A DNA stretch of 64,000 nt, taken from positions 434,001 to 498,000 of the forward strand of contig NZ_CP009687.1 in NCBI RefSeq assembly GCF_001042715.1, in the 5' to 3' direction. The notes under the pieces are model-generated. The model was not told where the DNA came from. It made no database searches and saw only the letters and a program-made list of their open reading frames with translations. The first letter of the stretch is position 1. Every line of letters starts with the position of its first letter. This DNA comes from Clostridium aceticum (GTDB lineage Bacteria > Bacillota > Clostridia > Peptostreptococcales > Natronincolaceae). A program made the translations under genes and the position numbers. Shown here piece after piece: positions 25,863 to 33,728 of the stretch.

Positions 25863-26696
25863 ATGGAGAATAAAGTGATATTAACCGTTGCAACCACAGG
25901 AGCATGGCCTACAAAACAAGATACACCCTATGTGCCGCTGCAACCAGAGGAGATCGCCAACGAAATCTATGCATGTTGGAAGACCGGGGCTTCTATGGCA
26001 CATATACATGTACGTAATGATGAAGATAAGGCCTCTATGAGCTTTGAAAAGTTTGAAAAAACTGTAAAGCTTGTTAGAGAAAGATGTGACATTGTATTAA
26101 ATCTAACCACTTCTGGAGGTATAGGTTTAACAGATGAAGAAAGAATGAAGCCTTTTGTTGAATTGAAGCCAGAAATGGCATCCTACGATTGTGGTACCAT
26201 GAACTGGGCACATACCACTGTCTTTGAAAACAATCCAAAGTTTCTAGAAAAATTAGGTATGACGATGCAAGAAAATAATGTAAAACCTGAAATAGAAGTT
26301 TTCGATGCGGGAATGGTATATAATGCTTTATATTATCTTAAAAAGGGGATTTTAAAAGCTCCGCTGCATTTTCAATTTGTTTTAGGGGCTCCAGGAGGGA
26401 TGACAGCTACAGTGGAAAACCTAGTGTTTTTAAAGAGTTTAATTCCTCAAGATGCTACATGGAGTGCCTTTGGAATTGGAAAACAACATCTTCCTATCTT
26501 ATATGCAACCTTAGCATTAGGTGGAAATGTAAGAGTAGGCATGGAAGACAATATCTTCTATTCAAAGGGAGTTTTAGCAAAATCAAATGTTGATTTTGTG
26601 GAAAGAACCAAGAGAACCATAGCTGAAATGAACAAAGAAGTCGCTACGCCAGACGAAACAAGAGAAATTTTAGGTCTTAAGAATTGGAATAAATAA
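25863..26696 (+). CDS. Beta-keto acid cleavage enzyme (BKACE, DUF849)
   Basis: A 277-residue BKACE-family protein. The zinc ligands His47 and His49 are in the AHIHVRN segment; NLTTSGG, PEIEVFDAGM and the third-ligand region RVGMEDNIF are conserved. BKACEs join a beta-keto acid with acetyl-CoA to give acetoacetate and a new acyl-CoA, as in lysine fermentation (Kce) or dehydrocarnitine cleavage. With CoA-transferase, thiolase and a 3-hydroxyacyl dehydrogenase in the same operon, the product acetoacetate can be taken to acetyl-CoA. The exact keto acid is unknown. It ends the operon before a strong terminator. Confidence 0.9.
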   Translation: MENKVILTVATTGAWPTKQDTPYVPLQPEEIANEIYACWKTGASMAHIHVRNDEDKASMSFEKFEKTVKLVRERCDIVLNLTTSGGIGLTDEERMKPFVELKPEMASYDCGTMNWAHTTVFENNPKFLEKLGMTMQENNVKPEIEVFDAGMVYNALYYLKKGILKAPLHFQFVLGAPGGMTATVENLVFLKSLIPQDATWSAFGIGKQHLPILYATLALGGNVRVGMEDNIFYSKGVLAKSNVDFVERTKRTIAEMNKEVATPDETREILGLKNWNK

Positions 26697-26723
26697 AAAG
26701 AAAAAAACTTTCCTATCAGCACA

Positions 26724-26767
26724 GATAAAAATAACCAGCAATCTATATCCTGCTGGTTATTTTTATC
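26724..26767 (+). terminator. Terminator of the CoA-transferase/BKACE operon
   Basis: Perfect 17-bp arms: GATAAAAATAACCAGCA (26724-26740) and its complement (26751-26767), with a 10-base loop. The T-rich part lies in the right arm. Confidence 0.92.
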
Positions 26768-26892
26768 CAGTGAAATATCTTACTAATTTTCCCTCCTGTT
26801 AGTTTCTAATTTAAGGATAGTATTATGATATAATAATTATTATTAAGAACTTTTAATACTAGCTCTTATAATAAGGCTTGAGGAGGGGAAAA

Positions 26893-28488
26893 ATGAACGG
26901 AGGGCATACAATCAAAATTTCTCAGAAAGTCAAAAAGAAAATTGATGAATTGGCGGAAAAGACTGGTTTGGATATAAATGATCTTATCGATCAGATTATT
27001 GAAGAAAATAAAATCCCTAAGAAAAAGCAGCTAGATGCCTTTACTATTGCCAATAGCATAGCAGATGGTATTTATGTGATAGATAAAAACGGAATGATAA
27101 CTGCTGTTAACAAAAGGTATTTGGAGATAAAAGACCTTAAAGAAGAGGATGTTATTGGAAAGCATATAGATGCTATATGGGACAAAAACATCAATTATAC
27201 TACGACCTTTATAGTGGGTGAAGCAGAAAATAAAACTTCTACACTAGAGATGGTTGAAAAAAGCACGAATAAAACCTTTAAAATTATGCAACCTCGCGCA
27301 ATATCAATAGTGGTTTTAGAAGAGAAGAAAAAGATTTCTGTTATCACTACTGCAAAAGGACGTGAAAAAAGCTTTCTTATAACAAGCACGCCATTTTTTG
27401 ATGATGAGGGGGAAGTGGCTTATGTATTGACGGTGCTTAGAGATTTAACAGAATTAGTAGAACTAAAGAAAAAGCTTGATGAAACAGAAAGCGAGAAAAA
27501 TAGATATCTTCATGAGTTGGAACACATTAAAGAGCATGAAATGCGAAGTGCTTTAATTGGAGAAAGCATGGATGTTGAAAAAATTAGAGAACTGATTGAG
27601 AGCGTTGCAAAAACTGATGCTACAGTACTGATTACTGGGGAAACTGGTGTAGGAAAGGAAGTCATTGCAAGAGAAATATATAAACATAGCAAAAGAAAAG
27701 ATGGACCTTACATTAAGGTCAACTGTGCAGCGATTCCAGAGACTTTGTTAGAATCTGAATTATTTGGCTATGAAAAAGGTGCTTTTACAGGAGCGCAGAA
27801 TAAAGAAAAACTAGGCTTCTTTGAAATGGCCAACAATGGAACGATTTTACTAGACGAAATTGGTGAAATCCCCATCAGAGTACAATCAAAACTTCTCAGA
27901 GTTCTTCAAGAAAGAGAGGTTACAAGAATTGGTGGGACAAGAAACATTAGCTTAAATGTAAGGGTGCTTGCTGCAACAAATCAAAATCTACAGGAACAAA
28001 TAGAAAAGGGAGCCTTTAGACAAGACTTGTATTACCGCTTAAACGTAGTGCCTATTAGAATACCGCCCTTAAGAGAGAGGGAGGGAGATATTACGTTATT
28101 AGCATATAATTTCCTTGAAGACTTTAATCAAAAGTATCATAAAAAGAAAGTCTTCGAAATAGATGCTATCGAAGCACTGGAGCACTATGATTGGCCTGGT
28201 AATGTAAGAGAACTAGAAAATACAGTAGAGCGATTGGTGATTATTGGAGAAAAAAAAGCAATTACTCGAAATGATATCGTCAATATTTTTGGGAAAAACA
28301 AATTTTTAGATGATCCTACCAATAGCGAAAACATGACTTTAAGAGAGGCAGTAGATGCATTTGAGAAAAAAATTATCGAAAAAGCACTGAAAAAGTATGG
28401 AAGCACCTACAAAGCAGCCAAAGTCTTAGGGGTGGCACAACCTACTGTCTTGAGGAAGGCACGGTCCTTAGGGGTAGAGAAGTGGTAA
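26893..28488 (+). CDS. Sigma-54-dependent activator with PAS domain
   Basis: A 531-residue enhancer-binding protein. Residues about 5-40 look like a ribbon-helix-helix segment (TIKISQKVKKKIDELAEKT). A PAS domain follows (about 48-185), then a coiled linker, then the AAA+ domain with Walker A GETGVGKE (249-256), GAFTGA (296-301) and Walker B ILLDEIGE. The C-terminal Fis-type helix-turn-helix is at about 495-528 (YKAAKVLGVAQPTVLRKA). It lacks a receiver domain, so it likely senses a small molecule through PAS. ATG 26893 follows AGGAGGGG; a TTG at 26878 lies before that site. It directly follows the operon it is proposed to activate. Confidence 0.92.
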   Translation: MNGGHTIKISQKVKKKIDELAEKTGLDINDLIDQIIEENKIPKKKQLDAFTIANSIADGIYVIDKNGMITAVNKRYLEIKDLKEEDVIGKHIDAIWDKNINYTTTFIVGEAENKTSTLEMVEKSTNKTFKIMQPRAISIVVLEEKKKISVITTAKGREKSFLITSTPFFDDEGEVAYVLTVLRDLTELVELKKKLDETESEKNRYLHELEHIKEHEMRSALIGESMDVEKIRELIESVAKTDATVLITGETGVGKEVIAREIYKHSKRKDGPYIKVNCAAIPETLLESELFGYEKGAFTGAQNKEKLGFFEMANNGTILLDEIGEIPIRVQSKLLRVLQEREVTRIGGTRNISLNVRVLAATNQNLQEQIEKGAFRQDLYYRLNVVPIRIPPLREREGDITLLAYNFLEDFNQKYHKKKVFEIDAIEALEHYDWPGNVRELENTVERLVIIGEKKAITRNDIVNIFGKNKFLDDPTNSENMTLREAVDAFEKKIIEKALKKYGSTYKAAKVLGVAQPTVLRKARSLGVEKW

Positions 28489-28527
28489 TTGAATAGAATA
28501 AAAGTACTTAAGCTATTTTGCGTATTT

Positions 28528-28587
28528 AAGAGGGATTAGTTACCTGTGGAAATTTTGAGATTTCTGCAGGTAACTATCTAATCCTCT
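28528..28587. terminator. Hairpin between activator and DAHP synthase genes
   Basis: AAGAGGGATTAGTTACCTG (28528-28546) pairs with CAGGTAACTATCTAATCCTCTT (28566-28587) with small bulges. The genes converge here, so it may terminate both. T runs are short. The rest of 28489-28732 holds no gene that I can see. Confidence 0.6.
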
Positions 28588-28732
28588 TGTAGAATTTTCA
28601 TTCTGTTTTCACTCTTAGTATAGAAAATCCTCACCTCTAAGCATTAATAATCAGTGGAACTTACTGCTCTTGATCAGTGACCAACACAAAAACTTTCAAA
28701 TTAGATTTTTAGTTGTTTATTCAACGAACACA

Positions 28733-29737
28733 TTACCGAATCTCCACAAGCTTCTCAATACCCCTCATCAGTTTAGCGAATTTTTCAGGCTTAAGAGACT
28801 GAGCACCGTCACATAAAGCAACTTCTGGTTGATGATGTACTTCGATCACCAATCCATCGGCACCAGCGGCAACAGAGGCTTTTGCTAGGGGATCTACCAT
28901 AGACCATTTTCCAGTGGCATGACTAGGATCAGTGACAATCGGTAAATGGCTTAGTTCTTTGATGACAGGTACAGCGCTGACATCGAAGGTATTTCGTGTG
29001 TAGGTTTCAAAGGTTCTGACACCACGTTCACATAAAATAACATTGTGATTACCCTCTGACATGATGTATTCCGCTGACATCAGTAGTTCTTCTATGGTGG
29101 CGGATAAGCCCCTCTTTAAAAGAATAGGACGTTGGCTTCTCCCGGCTCTTTTTAAAAGAGGGAAGTTTTGCATATTTCTAGCACCGATTTGGAGGATATC
29201 TGCGTATTCTTCTACAATATCAAAGGTATCTTGACACATTACCTCTGTAACGATAGGCATGCCAGTAGCTTCTTTTGCTTTTCTAAGAATTTTTAAGCCC
29301 TCTTCACCCATCCCTTGGAAGCTGTAGGGGGAAGTTCTTGGTTTGAAGGCACCACCTCTAAGAATATGAGCTCCTTCCCTTTGGACAGCAAAGGCAGTTG
29401 TCATTAATTGTTCTTCACTTTCTACAGAACAAGGCCCCGCCATAATCGTAACACTACCATCACCAATTTTCACACCATCTACTTCAACGATAGTATTTTC
29501 AGGATGGAAAACTCTGCTGGCCAGCTTGAAGGGATGTTGTACCCGCAGTACTTTTTCTACATACTCATTGGCTTCAATCTGACCTTGGTTGATTTTATTG
29601 GTATCTCCTATTAAGCCTAATACACAGTAGCTGGCACCCTGTACCGGATGAACCTCACAACCTAAACTAATCATCTTCTTCTCAATTTTTTCAATAACCT
29701 CCTGTGGTGCACCTGGCTTCATTACAATAACCATCAT
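28733..29737 (-). CDS. aroF: 3-deoxy-7-phosphoheptulonate (DAHP) synthase
   Basis: A 334-residue DAHP synthase of type I-beta. It joins phosphoenolpyruvate and erythrose 4-phosphate in the first step of aromatic synthesis. Residues about 1-70 form the ferredoxin-like regulatory domain (MMVIVMKPGAPQEVIEKIEKK). The barrel follows with MAGPCSVE, GGAFKPRTSPYSFQG, ILLKRGLSAT and DPSHATGKW. The double ATG start at 29737 has AAGGAGG upstream. It is transcribed away from the trp cluster. Upstream it carries an aromatic-rich leader peptide and a terminator hairpin, which points to attenuation control. Confidence 0.94.
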   Translation of the reverse strand: MMVIVMKPGAPQEVIEKIEKKMISLGCEVHPVQGASYCVLGLIGDTNKINQGQIEANEYVEKVLRVQHPFKLASRVFHPENTIVEVDGVKIGDGSVTIMAGPCSVESEEQLMTTAFAVQREGAHILRGGAFKPRTSPYSFQGMGEEGLKILRKAKEATGMPIVTEVMCQDTFDIVEEYADILQIGARNMQNFPLLKRAGRSQRPILLKRGLSATIEELLMSAEYIMSEGNHNVILCERGVRTFETYTRNTFDVSAVPVIKELSHLPIVTDPSHATGKWSMVDPLAKASVAAGADGLVIEVHHQPEVALCDGAQSLKPEKFAKLMRGIEKLVEIR

Positions 29738-29774
29738 TAACTCCTCCTTGTTTTTAATTTAAATTTTATACAAA

Positions 29775-29807
29775 TAAAAAAGTGGATTCCTTCTTAGGAA
29801 TCCACTT
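29775..29807 (-). terminator. Attenuator-like terminator before DAHP synthase
   Basis: On the minus strand, perfect 11-bp arms AAGTGGATTCC and GGAATCCACTT (29807-29797 and 29790-29780) with a 6-base loop run into TTTTTTATTT. It lies between the leader peptide stop (29842) and the aroF ribosome site, so it must be passed for aroF to be expressed. Confidence 0.85.
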
Positions 29808-29841
29808 GTATAATCGTACTACGTTGTGAAAGTGAGAAAAA

Positions 29842-30003
29842 CTATGTTGGCATCAGTTTTTCATCCATATATTTCCTTTGAAAGAAGTTTTCATATCTAT
29901 ATTTTTTGAATGCAAAATAGCTGGCGCTAAAAAAGTAAAAGCCCCAGTAAAAGTTAAAATAATAGCTATGAAGTTGGCAAATTTCTTTAATGTTACTTAA
30001 CAT
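29842..30003 (-). CDS. Aromatic-rich leader peptide of DAHP synthase
   Basis: A 53-residue frame starting at ATG 30003 behind AAGAAGGGTGA. Residues 14-45 contain eight Tyr, nine Phe and one Trp (18 of 32), for example SYYFNFYWGFYFFSASYFAF. It has no likely folded domain or signal peptide. It ends 35 bp before a terminator that precedes aroF. This arrangement is that of an attenuation leader: a ribosome stalled for charged tRNA-Tyr or tRNA-Phe would change folding downstream. The same frame also opens at 30024, before the ribosome site. A tiny membrane protein is the alternative, but the hydrophobic runs are broken by charged residues. Confidence 0.75.
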   Translation of the reverse strand: MLSNIKEICQLHSYYFNFYWGFYFFSASYFAFKKYRYENFFQRKYMDEKLMPT

Positions 30004-30043
30004 GAAAATCACCCTTCTTTTCAAATTTATATGGTTTACATAT

Positions 30044-30074
30044 ATTATATGAATCTGGTAAAACTATGTATCAA
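30044..30074 (-). promoter_or_regulatory. Candidate promoter for leader peptide and aroF
   Basis: On the minus strand TTGATA (30074-30069) and TATAAT (30049-30044) are 19 bp apart, slightly wide. The -10 box lies 40 bp before the leader ATG. Confidence 0.5.
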
Positions 30075-30183
30075 ATTATTAGAAAATTTTAATCAAATTA
30101 TAATGAAATTTTTTAAGTATGTCAATACAAAATTTTTTAAAAGGACATAAAAAATTTTAATATAGATATTTTGAAATTTACTA

Positions 30184-30212
30184 TTGACAGATGGAAGAAA
30201 TCGTATTAGAAT
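30184..30212 (+). promoter_or_regulatory. Promoter of the trp operon
   Basis: TTGACA (30184-30189) and TAGAAT (30207-30212) have 17-bp spacing, just upstream of the T-box leader. Confidence 0.8.
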
Positions 30213-30240
30213 TTTAAAAAAGTATAGTTTACAGTAAATT

Positions 30241-30516
30241 CTGAGATTGGAAAGAGTAGGTAAGCTCTGAAGCCAAAGCGAGTCGGGGGTGGTGAAAGCC
30301 TGATGCAGATAGACTTATTGAATGGTTCCATGAGAAGCAGTGGGAAATCTTTAGAGAGTATCACTAGCCGTAGGTCTCACGTTACAGAGACAGGGTATCG
30401 AAATAAGAAATTATTTCCGTACTTGGAAGAGTGAGATGATTAAAATCATCTAAAATAGGTGGCAACACGGAGTAGAAACATTTCGTCCTATAGGGGAATT
30501 GAAGTGTTTTTTTATT
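30241..30516 (+). ncRNA. T-box riboswitch, tryptophan type
   Basis: A complete T-box leader. Stem I region 30242-30350 has a GGGGGTGGTGAAAGCC apical element and a probable specifier TGG at about 30325-30327. The conserved AGGTGGCAACACGG box is at 30457-30470 and binds the uncharged tRNA acceptor end. The terminator is at 30475-30513 (AACATTTCGTCC to GAAGTGTT, then T7). Uncharged tRNA-Trp should stabilise the antiterminator and open trpE. The specifier position is my reading by eye. Confidence 0.88.
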
Positions 30517-30555
30517 TCCCTAAAATACACATCTATTTTTAGTGATCTTACATCT

Positions 30556-30621
30556 AATGAAGGTGGCAACACGGAATCTAAAGCATTTCGTCCTTACTAT
30601 AGGGATGAAGTGCTTTTTTTT
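30556..30621 (+). promoter_or_regulatory. Second T-box antiterminator/terminator module (partial duplicate)
   Basis: A second AGGTGGCAACACGG at 30561-30574 is followed by a second terminator (AAGCATTTCGTCC to GAAGTGCTT, then a T7 run ending about 30621). Only about 45 bases separate it from the first terminator, so there is no room for another Stem I. It is a duplicated decision module without its own specifier. Confidence 0.85.
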
Positions 30622-30641
30622 ATAGAGAGGAGAAAAATATA

Positions 30642-32114
30642 ATGACTTATCCAGCCTATCAACAATTTAAAGATTTAAGCAAAACCTATAAAATCATCCC
30701 TGTCTCTATGGAGATACAAGGAGATACCGAAACCCCCATTACCCTATTTAAAAAGCTATGTAACACCTCCAATTGTTATTTATTGGAGAGTGTAGAAGGA
30801 GGAGAAAAGCGAGGAAGATATTCTTATATTGGCAGAAAGCCTTTTGTCACCATGCAGGGGAAGGATCATCAAGTAACGATTGTGGAGGGAGACAGGGTTT
30901 ATGAAAAAAAAGGAAATGAAATAGAGATCATCAAGCAGGTGATGGAGGATTATAAAGCACCTCAAATAGAAAATATGCCGGATTTTATTGGAGGGGCGGT
31001 AGGCTATATAGGCTACGATATTGTAAGAAATTATGAGAAATTACCCCATGTCAATGAAGATGACGTGAATCTCCCACTGGTGCATCTTTTAATGGCAGAG
31101 GAGATTATTGTATATGATCATGTGAAACAAAAAATTAAAATCATTGTGAACTTGTCCATAAAAGGGGATATAGAAAGGCTTTACGATACTGGGGTAAGGC
31201 GGCTTAAAAAAATTCAAGAGGAGATATGTAGGCAGAGCTTTTTAATGGAAAGAGACATGACAGAGGGGAGTTCAAAGCTTCACTATCGCAGCAATGAGAC
31301 AAAGGACACCTTCATGGAAAAAGTGAAAAAAGCAAAGGAGCATATAAGAAATGGTGATATTTTTCAAGTCGTATTGTCTCAACGTTTACAGGTTAAGACT
31401 GAACTGTCGCCTTTTGAAGTTTATAGAAACCTAAGAAGCGTAAGCCCCTCTCCCTACTTGTTTTATATAGATTTTGGAGATTATCAGCTGGCGGGGTCTT
31501 CACCAGAGTTGTTGGTGAAGGTAAAAGATCAACTGATAGAAACTTGCCCTATTGCAGGAACCAGGTCTAGAGGTGAAAATGCTGAAGAGGATGAAATATT
31601 GGCAAAGGATTTACTAACAGATGAGAAAGAGAGAGCAGAGCATCTTATGCTGGTGGATTTAGCTAGAAATGATATCGGTAAGCTGGCGGAGTTTGGCAGC
31701 GTAGAGGTCAGTCAGTATATGGAGGTTTGCAGATATTCTCATGTGATGCATATTGTTTCAAACGTGATTGGGAAGCTGAAAGAGAAATATGATATGTATG
31801 ATGCCTTGGTGGCTTGTCTGCCAGCAGGAACGCTATCAGGAGCTCCAAAAGTAAGGGCTATGGAAATCATTGATGAACTAGAAAATAAAAAGCGAGGGAT
31901 CTATGGTGGTGCTGTGGGCTATTTAGGCTTCAATGGCAATATGGATATGTGTATTGCCATACGCAGTATTTTGTTTAAGGAAAAGCAAGCCTATCTGCAG
32001 GCTGGAGCTGGTATTGTGGCAGATTCTAATGAAGAGGAAGAGTACAAAGAAACCCTAAGGAAGCTGGAGGGGCTGATGGTGACTATGAGTAGATTGGAGG
32101 AGAGGGTAAGTTGA
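30642..32114 (+). CDS. trpE: Anthranilate synthase component I
   Basis: A 490-residue TrpE, which makes anthranilate from chorismate with ammonia from TrpG. The N-terminal feedback region has LLESVEGGEKRGRYSYIG (tryptophan-binding LLES). The chorismate-binding half has FQVVLSQR, YLFYIDFGDYQLAGSSPE, TCPIAGTRSRG, AEHLMLVDLARND and GTLSGAPK. It is the first gene of the trp operon, behind the T-box with AGAGAGGAG. It overlaps trpG by 4 bp. Confidence 0.96.
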   Translation: MTYPAYQQFKDLSKTYKIIPVSMEIQGDTETPITLFKKLCNTSNCYLLESVEGGEKRGRYSYIGRKPFVTMQGKDHQVTIVEGDRVYEKKGNEIEIIKQVMEDYKAPQIENMPDFIGGAVGYIGYDIVRNYEKLPHVNEDDVNLPLVHLLMAEEIIVYDHVKQKIKIIVNLSIKGDIERLYDTGVRRLKKIQEEICRQSFLMERDMTEGSSKLHYRSNETKDTFMEKVKKAKEHIRNGDIFQVVLSQRLQVKTELSPFEVYRNLRSVSPSPYLFYIDFGDYQLAGSSPELLVKVKDQLIETCPIAGTRSRGENAEEDEILAKDLLTDEKERAEHLMLVDLARNDIGKLAEFGSVEVSQYMEVCRYSHVMHIVSNVIGKLKEKYDMYDALVACLPAGTLSGAPKVRAMEIIDELENKKRGIYGGAVGYLGFNGNMDMCIAIRSILFKEKQAYLQAGAGIVADSNEEEEYKETLRKLEGLMVTMSRLEERVS

Positions 32115-32680
32115 TTATCATTATAGATAACTATGATTCTTTTACCTATAATCTTTATCAGTATATAGGAGAAATTCAACCAGAAATTGAGGTTTTCAGA
32201 AATGATGCTATAAGCGTAGAGGCTTTAAGAGAGATGAAGCCTTCTCATATTATTATTTCTCCAGGACCAGGTTTTCCTAAAAGTGCGGGAATAAGTAAAA
32301 GTGTTATTGCAGAACTAGGAAAAGAAACACCGATCTTAGGAATCTGCCTTGGACATCAAGCAATAGGAGAGGTCTTTGGTGCAAAAGTTATTCATGCAGA
32401 AACACTGTTTCATGGGAAAACCTCTATGGTTTCTCATAATGAAAAAAATCTATTTTGTGGTATCGGAAGTCCTTTTAAGGTGGCACGTTATCATTCTTTG
32501 GTAGTGGATAAGGAAAATCTGCCAGAGGAATTAATAGTAACTGCTAGGGGACCAGCGGGAGAAATCATGGCATTACAGCATAGAAAGTATCCAATTTTTG
32601 GTCTGCAATTTCATCCAGAATCCATAGCTACGGAGGCAGGAAAAAAAATCATTAAAAAATTTTTGAAGATAGAGAAGTAA
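32111..32680 (+). CDS. trpG: Anthranilate synthase component II (glutamine amidotransferase)
   Basis: A 189-residue class I glutamine amidotransferase. IIDNYDSFTYNLYQYIGE is at the start, the nucleophile Cys is in LGICLGHQAIG, and the His/Glu pair is in QFHPES. It supplies ammonia to TrpE. The TTG start at 32111 overlaps the trpE stop and is the only start keeping the IIIIDNYDSF strand; GGAGGAGAGG lies upstream. Confidence 0.95.
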   Translation: MIIIIDNYDSFTYNLYQYIGEIQPEIEVFRNDAISVEALREMKPSHIIISPGPGFPKSAGISKSVIAELGKETPILGICLGHQAIGEVFGAKVIHAETLFHGKTSMVSHNEKNLFCGIGSPFKVARYHSLVVDKENLPEELIVTARGPAGEIMALQHRKYPIFGLQFHPESIATEAGKKIIKKFLKIEK

Positions 32681-32708
32681 GTAATCTAAACTGTCGGAGG
32701 TGTATGAA

Positions 32709-33728
32709 ATGATTCAATATGCTATTGATAAGGTGACTAAGAGACAACACTTGACAGAAGAAGAAATGATGGAAGTGATGAAGAGCATCATGGAGGGGGA
32801 AGCTACAGCCTCTCAAATTGGAGGTTTCTTGACAGCTTTAAGGATGAAGGGGGAAACAGTAGAGGAGATTATAGGAAGTGCTAAGGTGATGCGGAAAAAA
32901 GCATTAAAAGTGGATGTGGAGGACTGCTATGCGATTGACACCTGTGGAACAGGAGGGGATCACAGCAATACTTTTAATATATCCACTACAGTGGCCTTTG
33001 TAGCTGCTGCCGCCGGCGTCACCGTCATCAAGCACGGAAATCGTTCAGTAACCAGCAGTTGTGGCAGTGCGGATGTCTTGGAAAAACTGGGAGTAAACAT
33101 TCAGCTAACTCCCCAGGAAGTAAAGCGATGTGTTGAAGAATTAAATATAGGCTTTATGTTTGCTCCTAACTTTCATCAGGCCATGAAGCATGCTGTTCTT
33201 CCTAGACGTGAGTTGGGTATTCGAACCATATTCAATATACTGGGTCCCTTGACAAATCCTGCTGCTGTACAGGGGCAGGTCTTGGGGGTTTTTGATGATG
33301 CCCTTACAGAAACGATGGCAGAGGTATTGATGAACTTAGGTGTGGAGAGGGCGATGGTGGTACATGGCTGTGATGGTCTAGACGAAATCACCATTAGCGA
33401 TAAAACAAAAGTAAGTGAGTTAAAGGATAAAAAGGTGAGGACTTATGAGATTGATCCACGAAAATTTGATTTGCCTTTAGCAGATAAACAGGAAATTCAA
33501 GGGGGAGATGTAGAGGAAAATGCAAAAATTCTTTTAAACGTTCTACAGGGGGAGAGGGGAGGAAAAAGAAATATGATTCTTCTCAATGCGGGGGCAGCGA
33601 TTTATGTAGGTAAGGCAGCAAACTCCTTAGAAGAAGGAATTGATCAGGCACGGGAAGTGATTGATATGGGCTTAGCTTTAGATAAACTACACCAGCTTAT
33701 TGCTTTTAGTCAGGAGATGAAACAATGA
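32709..33728 (+). CDS. trpD: Anthranilate phosphoribosyltransferase
   Basis: A 339-residue TrpD that adds phosphoribosyl to anthranilate. DTCGTGGDHSNTFNISTT is the PRPP-binding loop; KHGNRSVTSSCGSADVLE and the metal-binding GCDGLDEIT follow. ATG 32709 has CGGAGG 8 bp upstream; the GTG at 32700 falls inside that site. It overlaps trpC by 4 bp. Confidence 0.95.
   Translation: MIQYAIDKVTKRQHLTEEEMMEVMKSIMEGEATASQIGGFLTALRMKGETVEEIIGSAKVMRKKALKVDVEDCYAIDTCGTGGDHSNTFNISTTVAFVAAAAGVTVIKHGNRSVTSSCGSADVLEKLGVNIQLTPQEVKRCVEELNIGFMFAPNFHQAMKHAVLPRRELGIRTIFNILGPLTNPAAVQGQVLGVFDDALTETMAEVLMNLGVERAMVVHGCDGLDEITISDKTKVSELKDKKVRTYEIDPRKFDLPLADKQEIQGGDVEENAKILLNVLQGERGGKRNMILLNAGAAIYVGKAANSLEEGIDQAREVIDMGLALDKLHQLIAFSQEMKQ

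Noticed and set aside
22237-26696. Assigning the operon firmly to carnitine degradation
   Set aside because: The dehydrogenase and BKACE fit, but no betaine/carnitine transporter or MttB-type methyltransferase is present, and cyclase, cupin and NCS2 permease are not explained.
30457-30574. Repeated AGGTGGCAACACGG as a possible CRISPR or direct-repeat array
   Set aside because: The repeats are the conserved T-box antiterminator element, each with its own terminator; only two copies with unequal context.
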